From contig OZ025208.1 of NCBI GenBank assembly GCA_964019055.1, positions 17,940,228-18,004,227 on the forward strand: DNA of 64,000 bases, in the 5' to 3' direction. The translations under genes were made by a program, and so were the position numbers. The stretch is from Anthopleura xanthogrammica. Lineage: Eukaryota; Cnidaria; Anthozoa; Actiniaria; Actiniidae. This document shows, in pieces, positions 43,502 through 58,200 of this stretch; the stretch's first letter is position 1; each line of letters opens with the position of its first letter. The notes beneath the pieces were generated by a model, which worked only from the letters and a program-made list of their open reading frames with translations, did not search any database and was not told the origin of the DNA.

Positions 43502-44104
43502 CACCCACCCACCCATGCACACTGAAACCTTATTTAATTACATAATGCAGATATTATGCCTGTAAAAAGTTCTTGAAACTTGCCTTTGAAAAGTATTTGC
43601 TTTAGGTTTTGGAGAGAAAAATCCTTTGTTTTAGGCAAATAGATACACATTTTTAATGACAATCGTTTTGTTAATATTATTGTAATTCTTTATTATCTAT
43701 ATTTTTAACAATAATAAAATATCTTCTTGTAAAGTTGTATGGTTAATAATCAAATATTCATAAAAAGTTGTTCTTCAGCATTCCATGGAAAGAGAAAGAG
43801 ATTAGTGTCAGCACTCTTAACTTTTATTTTAGCTGTGGGTTTTAGCTTTTTAAATGCTTAAATGTTTAAATAACATGCAAAATACTAAATATACAAAAGA
43901 GTGAAGGAAACGGAAAAACCAACGGGAATACCTTCGAAATATTGATTTCGGCGGCGTCTCGGGACTGTCTCGGCAACATGTTTTACGTATTCGTATTTTC
44001 TTCGTATTCCATTCGTGTTTTACGAACGCATAGTAACAGCGCGCGCATCTTGAGAAAAGCCGCGGTAAAAAAGAACCACGTGAGATGACAAGACTGATAA
44101 CAAC
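43502..44104. other. archease 3' region and MSH6 promoter region
   Basis: AATAAA at about 43714 is a plausible archease polyadenylation signal. The last 150 bp before MSH6 is more GC-rich (GGCGGCGTCTCGG near 43950, CGCGCGCATC near 44041), as expected for a housekeeping promoter. No other gene seen. Confidence 0.55.
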
Positions 44105-47100
44105 ATGGCGACCTTGTTGTCGTACTTTACTAAAACTCCTAAAAAAACATCGCCACTAACTGCAGATAAAGCTGAAGGAGCAAAGGAAAATAAAACACCT
44201 CCATCATCTGCTCAAGGAGTAACCTCGAAGAATGGCAAGTCTGGTATGTCTACGCCGTGTGGAATATCAAACCATAATTCCATGATCAAAGCTAACGCGA
44301 GCATCAAGTGTTTGGAGATCGTTTGGGCCAAGATGGAAGGACATCCTTGGTGGCCAAGTATAATCTGCAAACATCCTACTCAAGATGAATTTCTAAAGGA
44401 TAAGAAATGTCATGTGCTGTTCTTCGGAGAGCCTCCAAGCCGCGGATGGGTCAACGTCAAGTAAGTCTATCATGCGAAGTACATTTGCATGTTATGAGCC
44501 GCTTGTTTTAGCTCTACACTGATATGCGTCAAGCTAATTGATTTCTTGATTGAGCTAAATCTGAGAAGTGCATAGATATTTTGCACACGAGAAATACGGT
44601 GAATTTGACTAAAACAATTAAACTTATTTAAGTTCTTAAGTTATTAACTTTTTAGGTGTACCTTATTTAGTTTTCACTGTTTAAGAGTGTTTGATTAAAT
44701 AAGTTTATATAAGACATTGTCATTGTTTTCCGTTAGCACGATATCTGAAATCTCAGTTCAAGACAAGTTGCAGAGCTTTAAATGGTTTCTTTTTTTGGAT
44801 TCACTACGAGGGGGTTATAATAATTGCATGTATTCTTACTGTGTCATCAGACAAGTTGAACCATTTGTTAAAGAAGAAAAGAAAGGTAATGGTGATCCAT
44901 CCGTCAAGAAAGCTGTCATTGAAGCAGAAAGAGCCCTACTGATGAGTACAAAGGATAGAGAAGGGCTGATTAAGTGTGTACCATCTGATGAAGAGGAGGA
45001 GGATGATGATGATGATGATGGAGAGCAGATGGAGGTTGATGCAGCTGATAAAGATGACACTCAGAGAAGTGATAGTGATGATGATGATGTGGACATTGGA
45101 AGGAAGGTTAGATTGATGTCTAAAAAATTCTTATCAAATAAACAAAGAGTATGTCAAACTCAATAGGAGGAAGGCATAGAAAATATAGAAGTTGTATAGT
45201 TCCAGAAAATATCCATACCTCCCCCATAGATGGAGGGGGATTGAAATTTCCAAGGGATGGGGAGGGGCCTGAGGAGGGTAATATCCATACCTCCCCCATA
45301 GATGGAGGGGGATTGAAATTTCCAAGGGATGGGGAGGGGCCTGAGGAGGGTAATATCCATACCTTCCTGATAGAGGGGGATTGGAATTTCCAAGGGGTAA
45401 CGGGCCTGAGGAGGGTAATATCCATACCTTCCTGATGGAGGGGGATTGGAATTTCCAAGGGGTAACGGGTCTGAGGAGGGTAATTATCCATACCTCCCTG
45501 TTGAATGGGGATGAATTTCCAAGGGGTGGGGAGGGACTGTAGAGAGTAATATCCATACCTTTCCAATGGAGGGGGATGAATTTCCAAGGGGTGGGGAGTG
45601 TCTGAGGAGGGTAATATCTATGCCTCCCCAATGGAGGGGGATGAATTTCCAAGGGGTGGTGAGGGTCTGAGGAGGGTAATATCTATGCCTCCCCAATGGA
45701 GGGGGATGAATTTCCAAAGAGTGGTGAGGGTCTGAGGAGGGTAATATCTATGCCTCCCCAATGGAGGGGGATGAATTTCCAAGGGGTGGTGAGGGTCTGA
45801 GGAGGGTAATATCTATGCCTCCCCAATGGAGGGGGATGAATTTCCAAAGAGTGGTGAGGGTCTGAGGAGGGTAATATCTATGCCTCCCCAATGGAGGGGG
45901 ATGAATTTCCAAGGGGTGGTGAGGGTCTGAGGAGGGTAATATCTATGCCTCCCCAATGGAGGGGGATGAATTTCCAAAGAGTGGTGAGGGTCTGAGGAGG
46001 GTAATATCTATGCCTCCCCAATGGAGGGGGATGAATTTCCAAGGGGTGGTGAGGGTCTGAGGAGGGTAATATCTATGCCTCCCCAATGGAGGGGGATGAA
46101 TTTCCAAGGGGTGGTGAGGGTCTGAGGAGGGTAATATCTATGCCTCCCCAATGGAGGGGGATGAATTTCCAAAGAGTGGTGAGGGTCTGAGGAGGGTAAT
46201 ATCTATGACTCCCCAATGGAGGGGGATGAATTTCCAAGGGGTGGTGAGGGTCTGAGGAGGGTAATATCTATGCCTCCCCAATGGAGGGGGATGAATTTCC
46301 AAAGAGTGGTGAGGGTCTGAGGAGGGTAATATCTATGCCTCCCCAATGGAGGGGGATGAATTTCCAAAGAGTGGTGAGGGTCTGAGGAGGGTAATATCTA
46401 TGCCTCCCCAATGGAGGGGGATGAATTTCCAAAGAGTGGTGAGGGTCTGAGGAGGGTATATTATTTAGTTCCAGTTCCGTTTTAGTTACCATTGACACAG
46501 CTGCTGAAACATTTCTTATATTTTATTCCATTTTCAAAAATCAGAACAAGAGTCGACAACCACGACGAAAAGCAGCCATGAAAGCAAGGCATCAGAAAAA
46601 GAAACGTTTCATTATAGAATCAGGATCAGAAGACAGTGGATCAGGTAAGCATTGTATAAAGAATAAAACAACAACTTGGTTGTTGATCAAGGCCAAGGCA
46701 TGAATATAATGGCGAGACTTCTTGCCTCTAGTCATTGTAACACAAGTATGTTATACTTTGCATTGTGTTATAATACAGTTGCTTGGTGGCTGCTTCTCTG
46801 AGTTTTCCATCATGTTAATTCCCCTGGTAAAAAAACATCACATTCTAACCATATCTAGTGTGTTTAGTACGAGGGTCTCTGTAGGTCAATAACACTGTTG
46901 ATTTTATTCTACTATAAACAGAAAGCTTAATAGATCTTAAAATCATTATATCTGTGGCTTCAATAGTAATTGTACATAGAACTCAGGTTGTAAACTCTTT
47001 TAATAGTCATCGATCATTCAGAGAACTTAACTACAACTACCTGAGCACATGGTAGTCACGATACACAGGTAACCCATAAATATACAACAAAAATCATGAA

Positions 47101-49235
47101 GACAAACACTTCCAGGCCACGACGAGAAGTACCTAATACTTGTGGGGCTAGGTTAATGTTGTGATATATAATCTAATGCAACCTAATAATAATTATTATA
47201 TAAGGAGAAAGATCTAAGTATCTGTAGCTGGGGTTGTGTTAAATAATAAAGATTAAGTGTGATTTTACACTGAACAAAAAATGTAGATGAACAGGTTAGA
47301 CTACATGAGATGAGAGGGTTTGAATGCCAATGTTTATAACCTTTTCTTAAACATTGAATTTCCATTTTCCTTTCATTCTTTGTAATCTCTTAGATTAAGG
47401 GCTCTAGTTTCTTTACAAAAAGATTGATCTTCATCAAGTTATTATGAAACATTTTTTTGAAAAGTGTGCATGAAGAAAAATCTTTTGGGATTCCTGTGTT
47501 AATTAATGTGTTTTTCTTATAAGGAAGATAAAATGGCCTGCAGGTAATGACGGTTTATGTTGTATCATTATGTAGTCCTCTTGAGGGATATAAATTACTG
47601 GTAGATACATTCTGACATTCCTTTTTGTCTGGTTATGTTGTCTACTAATCATTCTATTTATCAATTCCCGCAGCTTTCATTTTGTTGTTTCATTTCAACA
47701 TTTTGCCAACTTATAGTATTTATCTAGAGTAAATTTTGATAGATACACAGGCTTTTTATTTTTGGTTAAACTTGATTTAAAAACCAATTGAGTTACTGTA
47801 ATTTAAATGTTGTTTTTGTGCTATTTAGAATAATATTTTTAGTAAATTATATAATTTATGATCTTTCAACAAGACAACATGGAGACTATGAATCAGTATT
47901 CAGTCACTTTATAAATCTTTCTCTCTTTTCACAGTTGATTTTAATCTTAAATGTGCTTACACTAAGTTTCAGTCAATTTTTTTTCTGAATCAGAACTTAG
48001 TCTATAATTAAGTCTTTTCTCTGTGTGTGTTAGTTTCCCCTCACTCTAACGTGTCTTATAAAGTTCCCTCTCAAACTGTATGGAAAGTCTCTTCCTGTGT
48101 CTTAATGAACAAATTAAAATTGGTTGAACTTCTTCAAGCATTTGCTCTTAAAACTGTGAAAAAACCTGAACATATTATAGACAAAGTTAGTCCAAGTAGA
48201 AATGTTCCTAGTGAGACATGCGGTTAAGCTTTCTTACCATTCAACAGATGAATTTGTACCTGAGGATTCAGAGACAAGTGATGAAGATAGCGTCAGCAGT
48301 GGAGTGGATGAAAAAGATGATGATGATGAATTTGATGAACCAATGTCAGAAGATGAAAAATCCACGGTAAAACATACCTATTTCAATGAAAATTAATATT
48401 ATTGACCATGTTTAGATTTCTTAATATCACTGTAAAACTGAAAATAGACTTCAGACATGCTCCAGATCTAGGGGAGGGGAGGGTCAGGTGTTTATATTGT
48501 CATGTCTCATGTAAGTGGTTTGTGGTGGTGTGGTACTGTTAGCTATATTGTGGACAACCTACGAACCAGGTGGCACGTAGTCTACTTCTGAGTGACGTCA
48601 CACACTAGGCTTAACTTCCTCCGACTGACGACGTAGCTTGAGCTTTAAAGACCATTAAATGGAATGCTCATATCTTGATCATCGTTGTGGGAAAATGATG
48701 CAGGTGGAGTAGAAAAACTAGATGGTATTTAGAATCATGAAATTTTCTAGAAAATGTCTTCAAATGTTGCTCGTAAAATGTGATGAAAGTGCAAATTATG
48801 AATGTCGTAGTATGAAATTCTTGTTTGACGCTATATGTTAATGCCTGGTTTATACAAATGTATGTCTTCATATTATATTGATAGTATCATGTGTATATTG
48901 TTCTTCATATCTTGATTGTAAAGTGTGGTTACATATCTTTTAAGATCAATCAGCATAAAACATGTTAAAATATCTTTAAAACAAATTATGTTACAATTAT
49001 TATTTTTGATGCTGGTGGCTGTCCCTAAGATTTATTTTCTAATCCACTACTTTGGTGTTAATGATACTTTAATCACAATAATTGCAACTTATCTTTTATT
49101 TTGTTTAACCATAGAGTTCTAGAAAGCGAAAGAGGGGTTCGTCATCAACTTCTCGTCCAAAGAGTAAAAAGCTACTGAATGGCAACAGCTCTCCACATAC
49201 CCCATGTTCTAACAAAACCCCAGCCAAGCCAATGC

Positions 49236-49266
<31 letters not shown>

Positions 49267-52200
49267 TGTTGTGTTGCCAGCATCACTAGCCAATAAGGTA
49301 TCCAACTCTGCAACCAAAGCAGCGTCCTTGCTTTCCAAGTTCCAAATGACCTCATCACCTGCGACATCAAAGGAAAAAAAGACAGATGAGGATAGTGGTC
49401 ATCGATTTGCACACGAGAAGCTAGAATGGTTGAAAGAAGGGAAGAGAAAGTATGTGGCAGTATGATATCATAATATGATGTATGGTATGTCATGAGCAGT
49501 AGAAACTGACTATAAGGAATGGTACTTTTATTTGTAGAGACAAGCATGGCAAGCCAATGACCCACCCTGATTATGACCCTAAAACACTACTGGTATGTGA
49601 TGTGATGTCATATTCTGTCATTAGTTGTGACTTTCATGTTGATTACTAATATTATTTTACTTTTATTTCAGGTTCCTGCTTCATTTCTGTCATCTAAAGA
49701 AGCTACTCCAGTATGTACTCTGGCTAATTCTGATTATAGTTGACCAATACTACTGTCTGATGCATGCATGAATTCCTAAATTTCTTTTATCCATTATTGA
49801 TAACAGGCTATGAGACAGTGGTGGACACTAAAGTCTGATAATTTTGACACAGTTCTCTTCTTCAAGGTAATGTACCTTAGGAACGTATATTATAGTAGTA
49901 GTACTATAATAGTAATGAGAGAGGCTAAGATTGCATTGGACTAACGCTTTGGGTTTTTTAAATGTCAGTTGTGCAGACTTTGTACAAATAGTTTGATTCG
50001 ATGTTTTATGTGGTTCATAGAAAAACCATGTGCAATGAAGGTTCTCATGGTCAGGGTCCTGTAATCATTTAGTGCAAGACTAATTGAAACTGTTCTCCTA
50101 CGTGTGTTTGTTTACCATTACAGATCGGCAAATTCTATGAGCTCTACCATACTGATGCTATGATTGGAGTTAAGGAACTTAATCTAATATACATGAAGGT
50201 ACAATTTAGCTATGAATCAGCTTTTAATTCATTCTTTGCTTTTCATTGCTGCAGCTAATGTTGATTTTTCTCCTTTTTGGCAGGGTAACTTTGCCCATGC
50301 AGGCTTCCCTGAGATAGCATATGACAGATACTCAGATACTCTTATTCAGAAGGGGTACAAGTAAGTATGAAAAGTCGTCATAAAAAGTAGTACATTAGTA
50401 AGCTGAATAGGCCAGTCTAGCAGGTAACCATTGAGTGACTAAATGCACTCAACCAATCAATTAACCAGTAATCACAATCAATCAGTCTTCCATTTATGGT
50501 TGACTGCCATTGGTCATAGTATGTCAATTGCTTGATAATGGTCAATCAATCAGCACTCTGCTGCTGGTGTGCCCTGCAATACAGGGGATAAGGCATGCAT
50601 CTATAGTCAGAGATACTGTATGTCAGGAAATAGATTGAAACAGTTAAAAATCAATATAAAGGGACTGGTGTGATTTGTGTGATTGCTCAGGGACAGTCTA
50701 TATGTCTTAATTTGATGCTTTGCATTTTGTAGGGTTGCAAGAGTAGAACAAACAGAAACTCCTGAAATGATGAAGGAAAGATGCAGAAAGGGTGAGTTGA
50801 TATAATAATACAGAAAAGGGGTCCTGATGAGCCAAAAACCTACCAAGGTGTAGGAAGGTGTATGTCAGACCAGGATTTTAAGATCCAGTGGAGAATTGTG
50901 ATATTTGACAACTTCATTCATGTATTTTAATCACAGAACGTACAAATTCCAAGTATGATCAAGTAGTCAAGAGAGAGATATGTGCTGTTACAACTAAAGG
51001 TTTGTAATAATTGCCAAAACATGAGAAACTGAGTTCATCTAGCTGTATATGGCTAATATGGATATTTCATACATCACTAGGAACCAAGATGTACAGTTTC
51101 AGGGATGGTGACTGCACAGACTCTAAAGCAGCATATCTGTTAGCTATAAAAGAGAAGGTAACCCTTTAACACAGACAGATAAGATGCATGACTATGATGT
51201 AGGAGTAGGCATAGCACAGTTGGTTAGTACGGGGCCTTTGGAGCTAGAGATTCACTGTTTGATCCTCAGGATCTTCACATCTGTTTTGACTTCTCTCTAT
51301 TCTTTGTGTAGCTTTAGCTTTAAATACCTATACTTTTTAGCATTATTTCTGAGTACATCTGATTCATTATGAGTACTACAATAGGGATATGATGATACTG
51401 TCGGTGGTGGCAGTGTTTATGGAGTGTGTTTCCTGGACACATCAATTGGAAAGTTTCATGTGAGTATCATATAACATACTCTGGTAACAGAGTCTAAGAA
51501 ATAGAAAAGGGTATGTAAGGGTATGTAAGGGTATGTAAGGGTATGTACAGGGTATGTAAGGGTATGTAAGGGTATGTAAGGGTATGTAAGGGTATGTACA
51601 GGGTATGTAAGGGTATGTAAGGGTATGTAAGGGTATGTAAGGGTATTTTAGGGTATGTACAGGGTATGTAAGGGTATGTAAGGGTATGTAAGGGTATGTA
51701 CAGGGTATGTAAGGGTATGTACAGGGTATGTAAGGGTATGTACAGGGTATGTAAGGGTATGTACAGGGTATGTAAGGGTATGTACAGGGTATTTAAGGGT
51801 ATGTACAGGGTATGTACAGGGTATGTACAGGGTATGTACAGGGTATGTACAGGGTATGTACAGGGTATGTACAGGGTATGTACAGGGTATGTAAGGGTAT
51901 GTACAGGGTATGTACAGGGTATGTAAGGGTATGTACAGGGTATGTACAGGGTATGTAAGGGTATGTAAGGGTATGTAAGGGTATGTACAGGGTATGTAAG
52001 GGTATGTAAGGGTATGTAAGGGTATGTACAGGGTATGTACAGGGTATGTACAGGGTATGTACAGGGTATGTACAGGGTATGTACAGGGTATGTAAGGGTA
52101 TGTAAGGGTATGTACAGGGTATGTACAGGGTATGTAAGGGTATGTACAGGGTATGTAAGGGTATGTACAGGGTATGTACAGGGTATGTAAGGGTATGTAC

Positions 52201-55200
52201 AGGGTATGTACAGGGTATGTAAGGGTATGTACAGGGTATGTACAGGGTATGTACAGGGTATGTAAGGGTATGTAAGGGTATGTAAGGGTATGTAAGGGTA
52301 TGTACAGGGTATGTAAGGGTATGTAAGGGTATGTAAGGGTATGTACAGGGTATGTAAGGGTATGTAAGGGTATGTAAGGGTATGTACAGGGTATGTAAGG
52401 GTATGTAAGGGTATGTACAGGGTATGTAAGGGTATGTACAGGGTATGTAAGGGTATGTACAGGGTATGTAAGGGTATGTACAGGGTATGTAAGGGTATGT
52501 ACAGGGTATGTAAGGGTATGTACAGGGTATGTACAGGGTATGTACAGGGTATGTACAGGGTATGTAAGGGTATGTACAGGGTTCGTACTGGTTTTGGAAA
52601 GTCTTGGAAAGTTTTGGAAATTGATAATGGCCAGGACCTGGAAAGTTTTGGAAAATTGATTTCTGTTCCAGTAGGCTATGGAAAAGTTATGAATTTGTTG
52701 TAGCTTGTCCTGCTTATACCATGCAATGAATTGTTTTCATTGTAAATGTATGTTGAATGCTACAGACCCATTAATTTGGCTTTAATTTTGCGCTATGTGT
52801 GGTTTTGGAAATTTGAATCAAAGGGTTTTGGAAAGTTTTGGAAAAGTTTTGGAAATTCTCATAGGGTATCCTGTAGGAACCCTGTAAGTACCTCCATATG
52901 TCTGGTACTAATATGCCCCGTCACCTCATGGTAGTAAGCTAGTTAACATGTATTTAATTTATTCTGAAACAAAAATGTTTTGCTTTATTTTATAGCTTGG
53001 TCAATTTGAAGATGATCGTCAAGCATCTCGTCTCAGGACCCTCATTGCTCGCCACACACCAGTGCAGGTTTGAATAAGTTTACTTCCTTGAGGAACTGGT
53101 TATCTATTAGGGAGGGGGAGGGCAAGGGGCAGGAGGAATAGTCTCCTTTGAAAATACTGCTCCCTGCACCATCTTGAAAGGTAGCCATGCCTTTGCATCG
53201 AAGCGAGACAGGAAGTGACCTTGCAATGATAGAGACATGTGGTCACCTCATATCTCACTTTGATGCTTGGTGCAGGGAACTGTGAAGGGAACTGTTGATA
53301 AAAGTGTGCTTTACATTATTGAAAATCAAACAGCTGGACTACAGACTGCAAATTTTGTTGATAGATATTTATTTGTATTGTAGGTGTTAATTCCTAGAGG
53401 TGGCCTAACAAGCAAGACACAACATGTTCTCTCACATGAACTCATGTCTACTATCACTGAACACCTAGCTCCAGGTATAGTATCTTTGTTTCCTGTGATT
53501 TGACAATAATTATGTACTAACTATGTAATTGTCATTTGCTTAAATAATTTTAGGAAGTGAATTCTGGGATTCATCAAAAACCCTCAAATTCCTTGCAGAA
53601 GGAACTTTCTTCCAACAAGACAAAATGGATGTTGAATCAGTGGTAGGTTAATGTGTTTTTCTGTAAAGTTGAATCATTGTATTCCATAGCGTGATGTGCT
53701 CAGTATTTTTCTCTGCATGTTTCAGGCTTGGCCTGACTTACTCAAAGAAATGACAAGTGGAGGTATGTGAAACGAGCCTTAAATTCTCATGTGGCAGTCA
53801 TGACATCAATATAAATGGCATTTCCTTTCATTTCCAAAGATGATGTTAATGTAGGATATTCCCATAAAATTGTATCCTCCAGATCCACATTGTCTGACAG
53901 CTGCTGATGATTATGAGTTGGCCATTAGTGCTCTTGGTTCTGTTGTGTGGTAAGATGGTTTTTTAGGTCCTGTCAGAATAATATGAATAATTAGCACTTA
54001 ATGACTGGTCCCGAGGGAGCCTCGGGAAACATTGAGATTCGAGGGAAACGAAATTAACTGATTTCCTGAGGGATCAGTCATTAAGTGTTTTATTATATAT
54101 TCTAGTCAAACGAAGAAAAATTTTCTCTCCATTTTGAAAATTTTTTATTTACAAAAAAATTTATTCCCCTCTCACGCTTTGATCACGTGCATTTATTACC
54201 CGTGCGGGAGTTATTGAGATTTATTTCCCTCCACGTGATGTACTCTCGACCAATAAGAAAACGAGTTTGACTAGGATATATAATAATAGATAATATATGG
54301 TTATGTAATATGATATTATGGTCTGTTTGTATCAGGTATTTAAAGAGATGTTTGATAGAGGAAGAACTGCTCTCTATGGGAAAGTTTGAGGTAAATTCAA
54401 TTAATTAAAATTTAAGAAGTTTGGTGTAAAGGATTTGATTGTGAATGTTTTATGTATTGCACTTTCCTGCAGAAATACCAGCCACTTGACTGCATCCAGG
54501 ACTACAACAGAAATGAAATGAAGTTTGCAGAAGGAAGACAACACTTGGTATGTTGACTTGTTACTGGAATTGTTTTCCTGTGAATGTTGTACCTTCAAAA
54601 CAGCATAACAGCATAGGCCCAGCATTCTTTCTGTTAATCACTATTATATATGGTATTATATTTCACAAGACTAATTGTGCCTCCTCTAGAGCAGAGAAAA
54701 TCAAATGATAGGCATCAGGTTTGGGTTGTTTGTTTTCTACTCCCTGTTGTGATCCTTATTACATCTTTGATTGACTTAGATCTTGGATGACGTGACCCTG
54801 TCCAATCTAGATATTCTTCCATGTGGCCCTGATACAAGTGCAGAGGGTACTCTACTAGATAGAATGGACTATTGCTCTACTGCATTTGGTAAGTCTTTCC
54901 CACCTATAGTTACTATGCCTTCTATCTATGCAAACCATTTGTTCTTGATGAATGATGTTTCTTGTTAACGTAGGAAAGAGGTTATTCAACCTTCTATCTA
55001 ATATGTAAACTATTTGTTCTTGATGATTGATGTTTCTTGTTGATGTAGGAAAGAGGTTATTCAAGCAGTGGCTGTGTGCTCCTCTTTGTAACCCCACAGC
55101 CATCAATGACAGGTAATCAATCTAATGTATATTGGTGACTTGTGACGGCAGTGCATTATTTTGTAGATTTTATTGGCAATGTTGAATAATGAAAAAGGCA

Positions 55201-58200
55201 TGACTGTTGAATAGATATTGATTATACTAAGACTGTTATGATTGTCAGATTGAATGCTGTTGAAGACTTGATGGCCAACCCTTCTGCTATGGCAGATGTG
55301 AAAGATATTTTGAAGACATTACCTGACTTGGAACGACTGCTGAGAAAGTAAGGATATGAATTAAGTAACCAGCAATGAATGACACATATGCAAATTGATG
55401 CTTGAGAATCAGAAGTTCTTGCTTGATCCATATAGTTGTATGATTTGCAGGATCCATAGTATGGGGTCTCATTCAAGAGCTCATAATCATCCAGATGGTA
55501 GAGCTATACTGTATAATGAGGATACTTACAGGTATAGTAATGCTATTGATCCAACATATCCCAGTAATACTGAGATATCAATTACAAATCTTCAATGTTA
55601 TTGAACCCTGAAACAACTTCTGGACTGATCTTTTTCAGCAAACGCAAGATCACAGATTTTCTGAGTACTTTAGAAGGGTTCTCTAATGCCTGTTCTATTG
55701 TAAATGTGTTTAAAGACTCTGCAGAAAGCTTCAAGTAAGTCTTAAGCAACATTATTACTGTACTCAAAGCTGTGCTTCCTTTGATATGAAGGCTGCAGGT
55801 TTATTTTTGCCAAATCATTCACTTCAGGTCAAAGCTTTTGTGCCAGGTGGTTTGTTATGAGGAGAAAGAAGGCAAAGGAAGGTTTCCACATCTGCAAGAT
55901 AATTTAAAATTTTTCAAGGTAATAATACATGCATGCTTTACCTGCACATGATGCAACTTGACCTGCAACACTCCATTGGGTTATTAGATACCTTCTACCT
56001 ACTACACACATTTTCACATCTATTTTTCTTTCACTTGCAGAATGCCTTTGATCATGCCAAGGCCAAAAAAGATGGTGTCATTGTTCCTAAACCAGGTAAT
56101 TTAAATCCTTTGCCTCATGTTGCTCAAGCATTCTTACTATTAAATGATACCATTGTGCTGTAATTTTGATGTAACAGGGGTAAATGAACCTTATGATCAA
56201 GCACTGGATGACATCAAGGCTTGTAAGAGTTGGTTAGACCAGTATCTTGATAAACAACGCAAAAGACTCAACTGTAGGGTAAGTAAAAACCTGATATTCC
56301 TGATTTAACAGGTGTCTTAACCACTCACTGATCAACCACAGGATTGGTTGAACCCTATGTTGGTATCCTATTGTCAATAGGGTGTTGGTAGGTTGTCAGT
56401 AGGGTGTTGGTGGGTATTCAGTAGGGTGTAGGTGGGTATTCAGTAGGGTGTAGGTGGGTATTCAGTAGGGCGTTGGTGGGTTGTCAGTAGGGTGTTGGTA
56501 GGTTTTCAGCCTACTAAGCTATAGTTTGATAAAGTTTCTCATTTCTTTTTTCAGACTATTGTGTATTTTGGAACAGGTAAATAATTAGAAACCATATGTT
56601 TTTGTAGTGAACATTATGTGTGTTCTTGATCTTTGTTGGTGAGGAATGGGTTAGTTAGATGGTTAAATGAGATTTGCTTGTGAGAGCATGTCCATTTGAG
56701 AGTGATGTTAGTTTTGTGCTTTTTTGAGCAATTGATCTCGTACTAAGTTCTTTCTTTGATTCTAATAAAGCAAAGAATCGCTACCAGCTTGAAGTCCCAG
56801 ACTCAGCTCTGGGTAAAAACACACCAGATAATTACGCATTACAGTCACAGAGGAAAGGCTTTAGAAGATACTGGACACCAGAGATAGAAGAACATTTAGC
56901 TGACCTAATGGATGCTGAGGACCGTAGAGATGTAGCACTCAAAGATACCATGAGAACAATCTTTCAGAGCTTTGACCAACAGTGAGTAGTTAAAATTGGT
57001 TTTTAAGAATGTTTTCTCTAAACAAGCAAATGGGATGTAAATAATTGGGGGTTAAATATGATGCATCATGAAAAAGGCCTGGGTCAGAGCTAACATATTC
57101 AATTAACTTTAGCTATGACATGTGGGATAAAGCAGGTCAGTGTATTGCAGTACTAGATGCCCTTGTTTCCCTGGCAACATACAGGTAAGTTTTTCTTGTC
57201 AAGGTATTTATGATTGGTCTGCTTGTCTCATCAACTTTGTTTTGTTTTTCTCGTTATCCAGTTCCCATGGTGATGGACCAATGTGCAGGCCGGAAGTTGT
57301 ACTACCTGAAGTCTCATCTGAGGGCGATGTCCAGGTATTGTGGAACTAAAGTTGATAACCGCTGTGAACATGATAGTATCATGATGATGATTATTGTTAT
57401 TTTCAACCACAGCCATTCCTAGAGATTCGAGAAGGTAGACATCCATGTATTTCACGTACATTCAGTGGAGGAGACTTCATCCCTAACCATACTGTAGTAG
57501 GAATAGTAGATGTAAGTAATATGCAGCTACATTTCACTATTACATCTATCATTATCCTGAAATGTATTGATCACTGATCGTTTTTTTATTGATCGTATAT
57601 TTGATGATAAGAATGAAGATGAGAGTGGTTCGATGTCAACTGACAACGCCCTAAGTACCTGTGTCTTAGTGACTGGACCAAATATGGGTGGTAAGTCCAC
57701 ACTGATGAGACAAGCTGGTTTGATTACAGTGATGGCACAATTAGTAAGTAAACAGCTACTATTATTGTTACTATGGATAAATAGACGCGCACTGAACTAA
57801 TCATGTCTTGTGTGTTGTCAGGGATGTTATGTACCAGCAGAAAAATGTCGTCTAACCCCAATAGATCGTGTATTTACTAGACTAGGTGCACATGACAGGA
57901 TAATGGCAGGTGAGACTAGGTTCAGTTGATACAAATACTTGTATGATGTTGAGTTTGGTATGATGCAGGAGCAGACCTAGCCGCACCGCATGCAAAGGCA
58001 AATGTCAATTTCCATCTCCAATATACTACATCCAACTTTCTCGAGGAAATCCCGTCATGGGAGGGGGGTTCACAGACACCCAACTAACCTCCCCTTAGTA
58101 CGTCCCAGTGGCAGGAAAGTGTGATTTGAAATGTTACCCAGTCTACTCTATCGACAAACATGCAGTGTATTGCACTTGATTTTTGGCTAAAACTTGTCTT

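Noticed and set aside
44717..44850. Extended MSH6 exon 2 starting at 44737
   Set aside because: It is open and in phase, but it inserts 38 residues between the PWWP end and QVEPFVKEE. The acceptor at 44850/44851 gives a direct match to the usual PWWP C-terminal sequence.
45120..45717. Proline-rich minus-strand frames
   Set aside because: They lie over the 65-bp minisatellite in MSH6 intron 2 and switch frame with each unit.
51509..52582. Interstitial telomere repeat (TAAGGG words)
   Set aside because: TAAGGG occurs only as part of TATGTAAGGG and is not tandem by itself.
51696..52703. Frames repeating MYRVCKG
   Set aside because: Translation of the 10/11-bp minisatellite in MSH6 intron 14.
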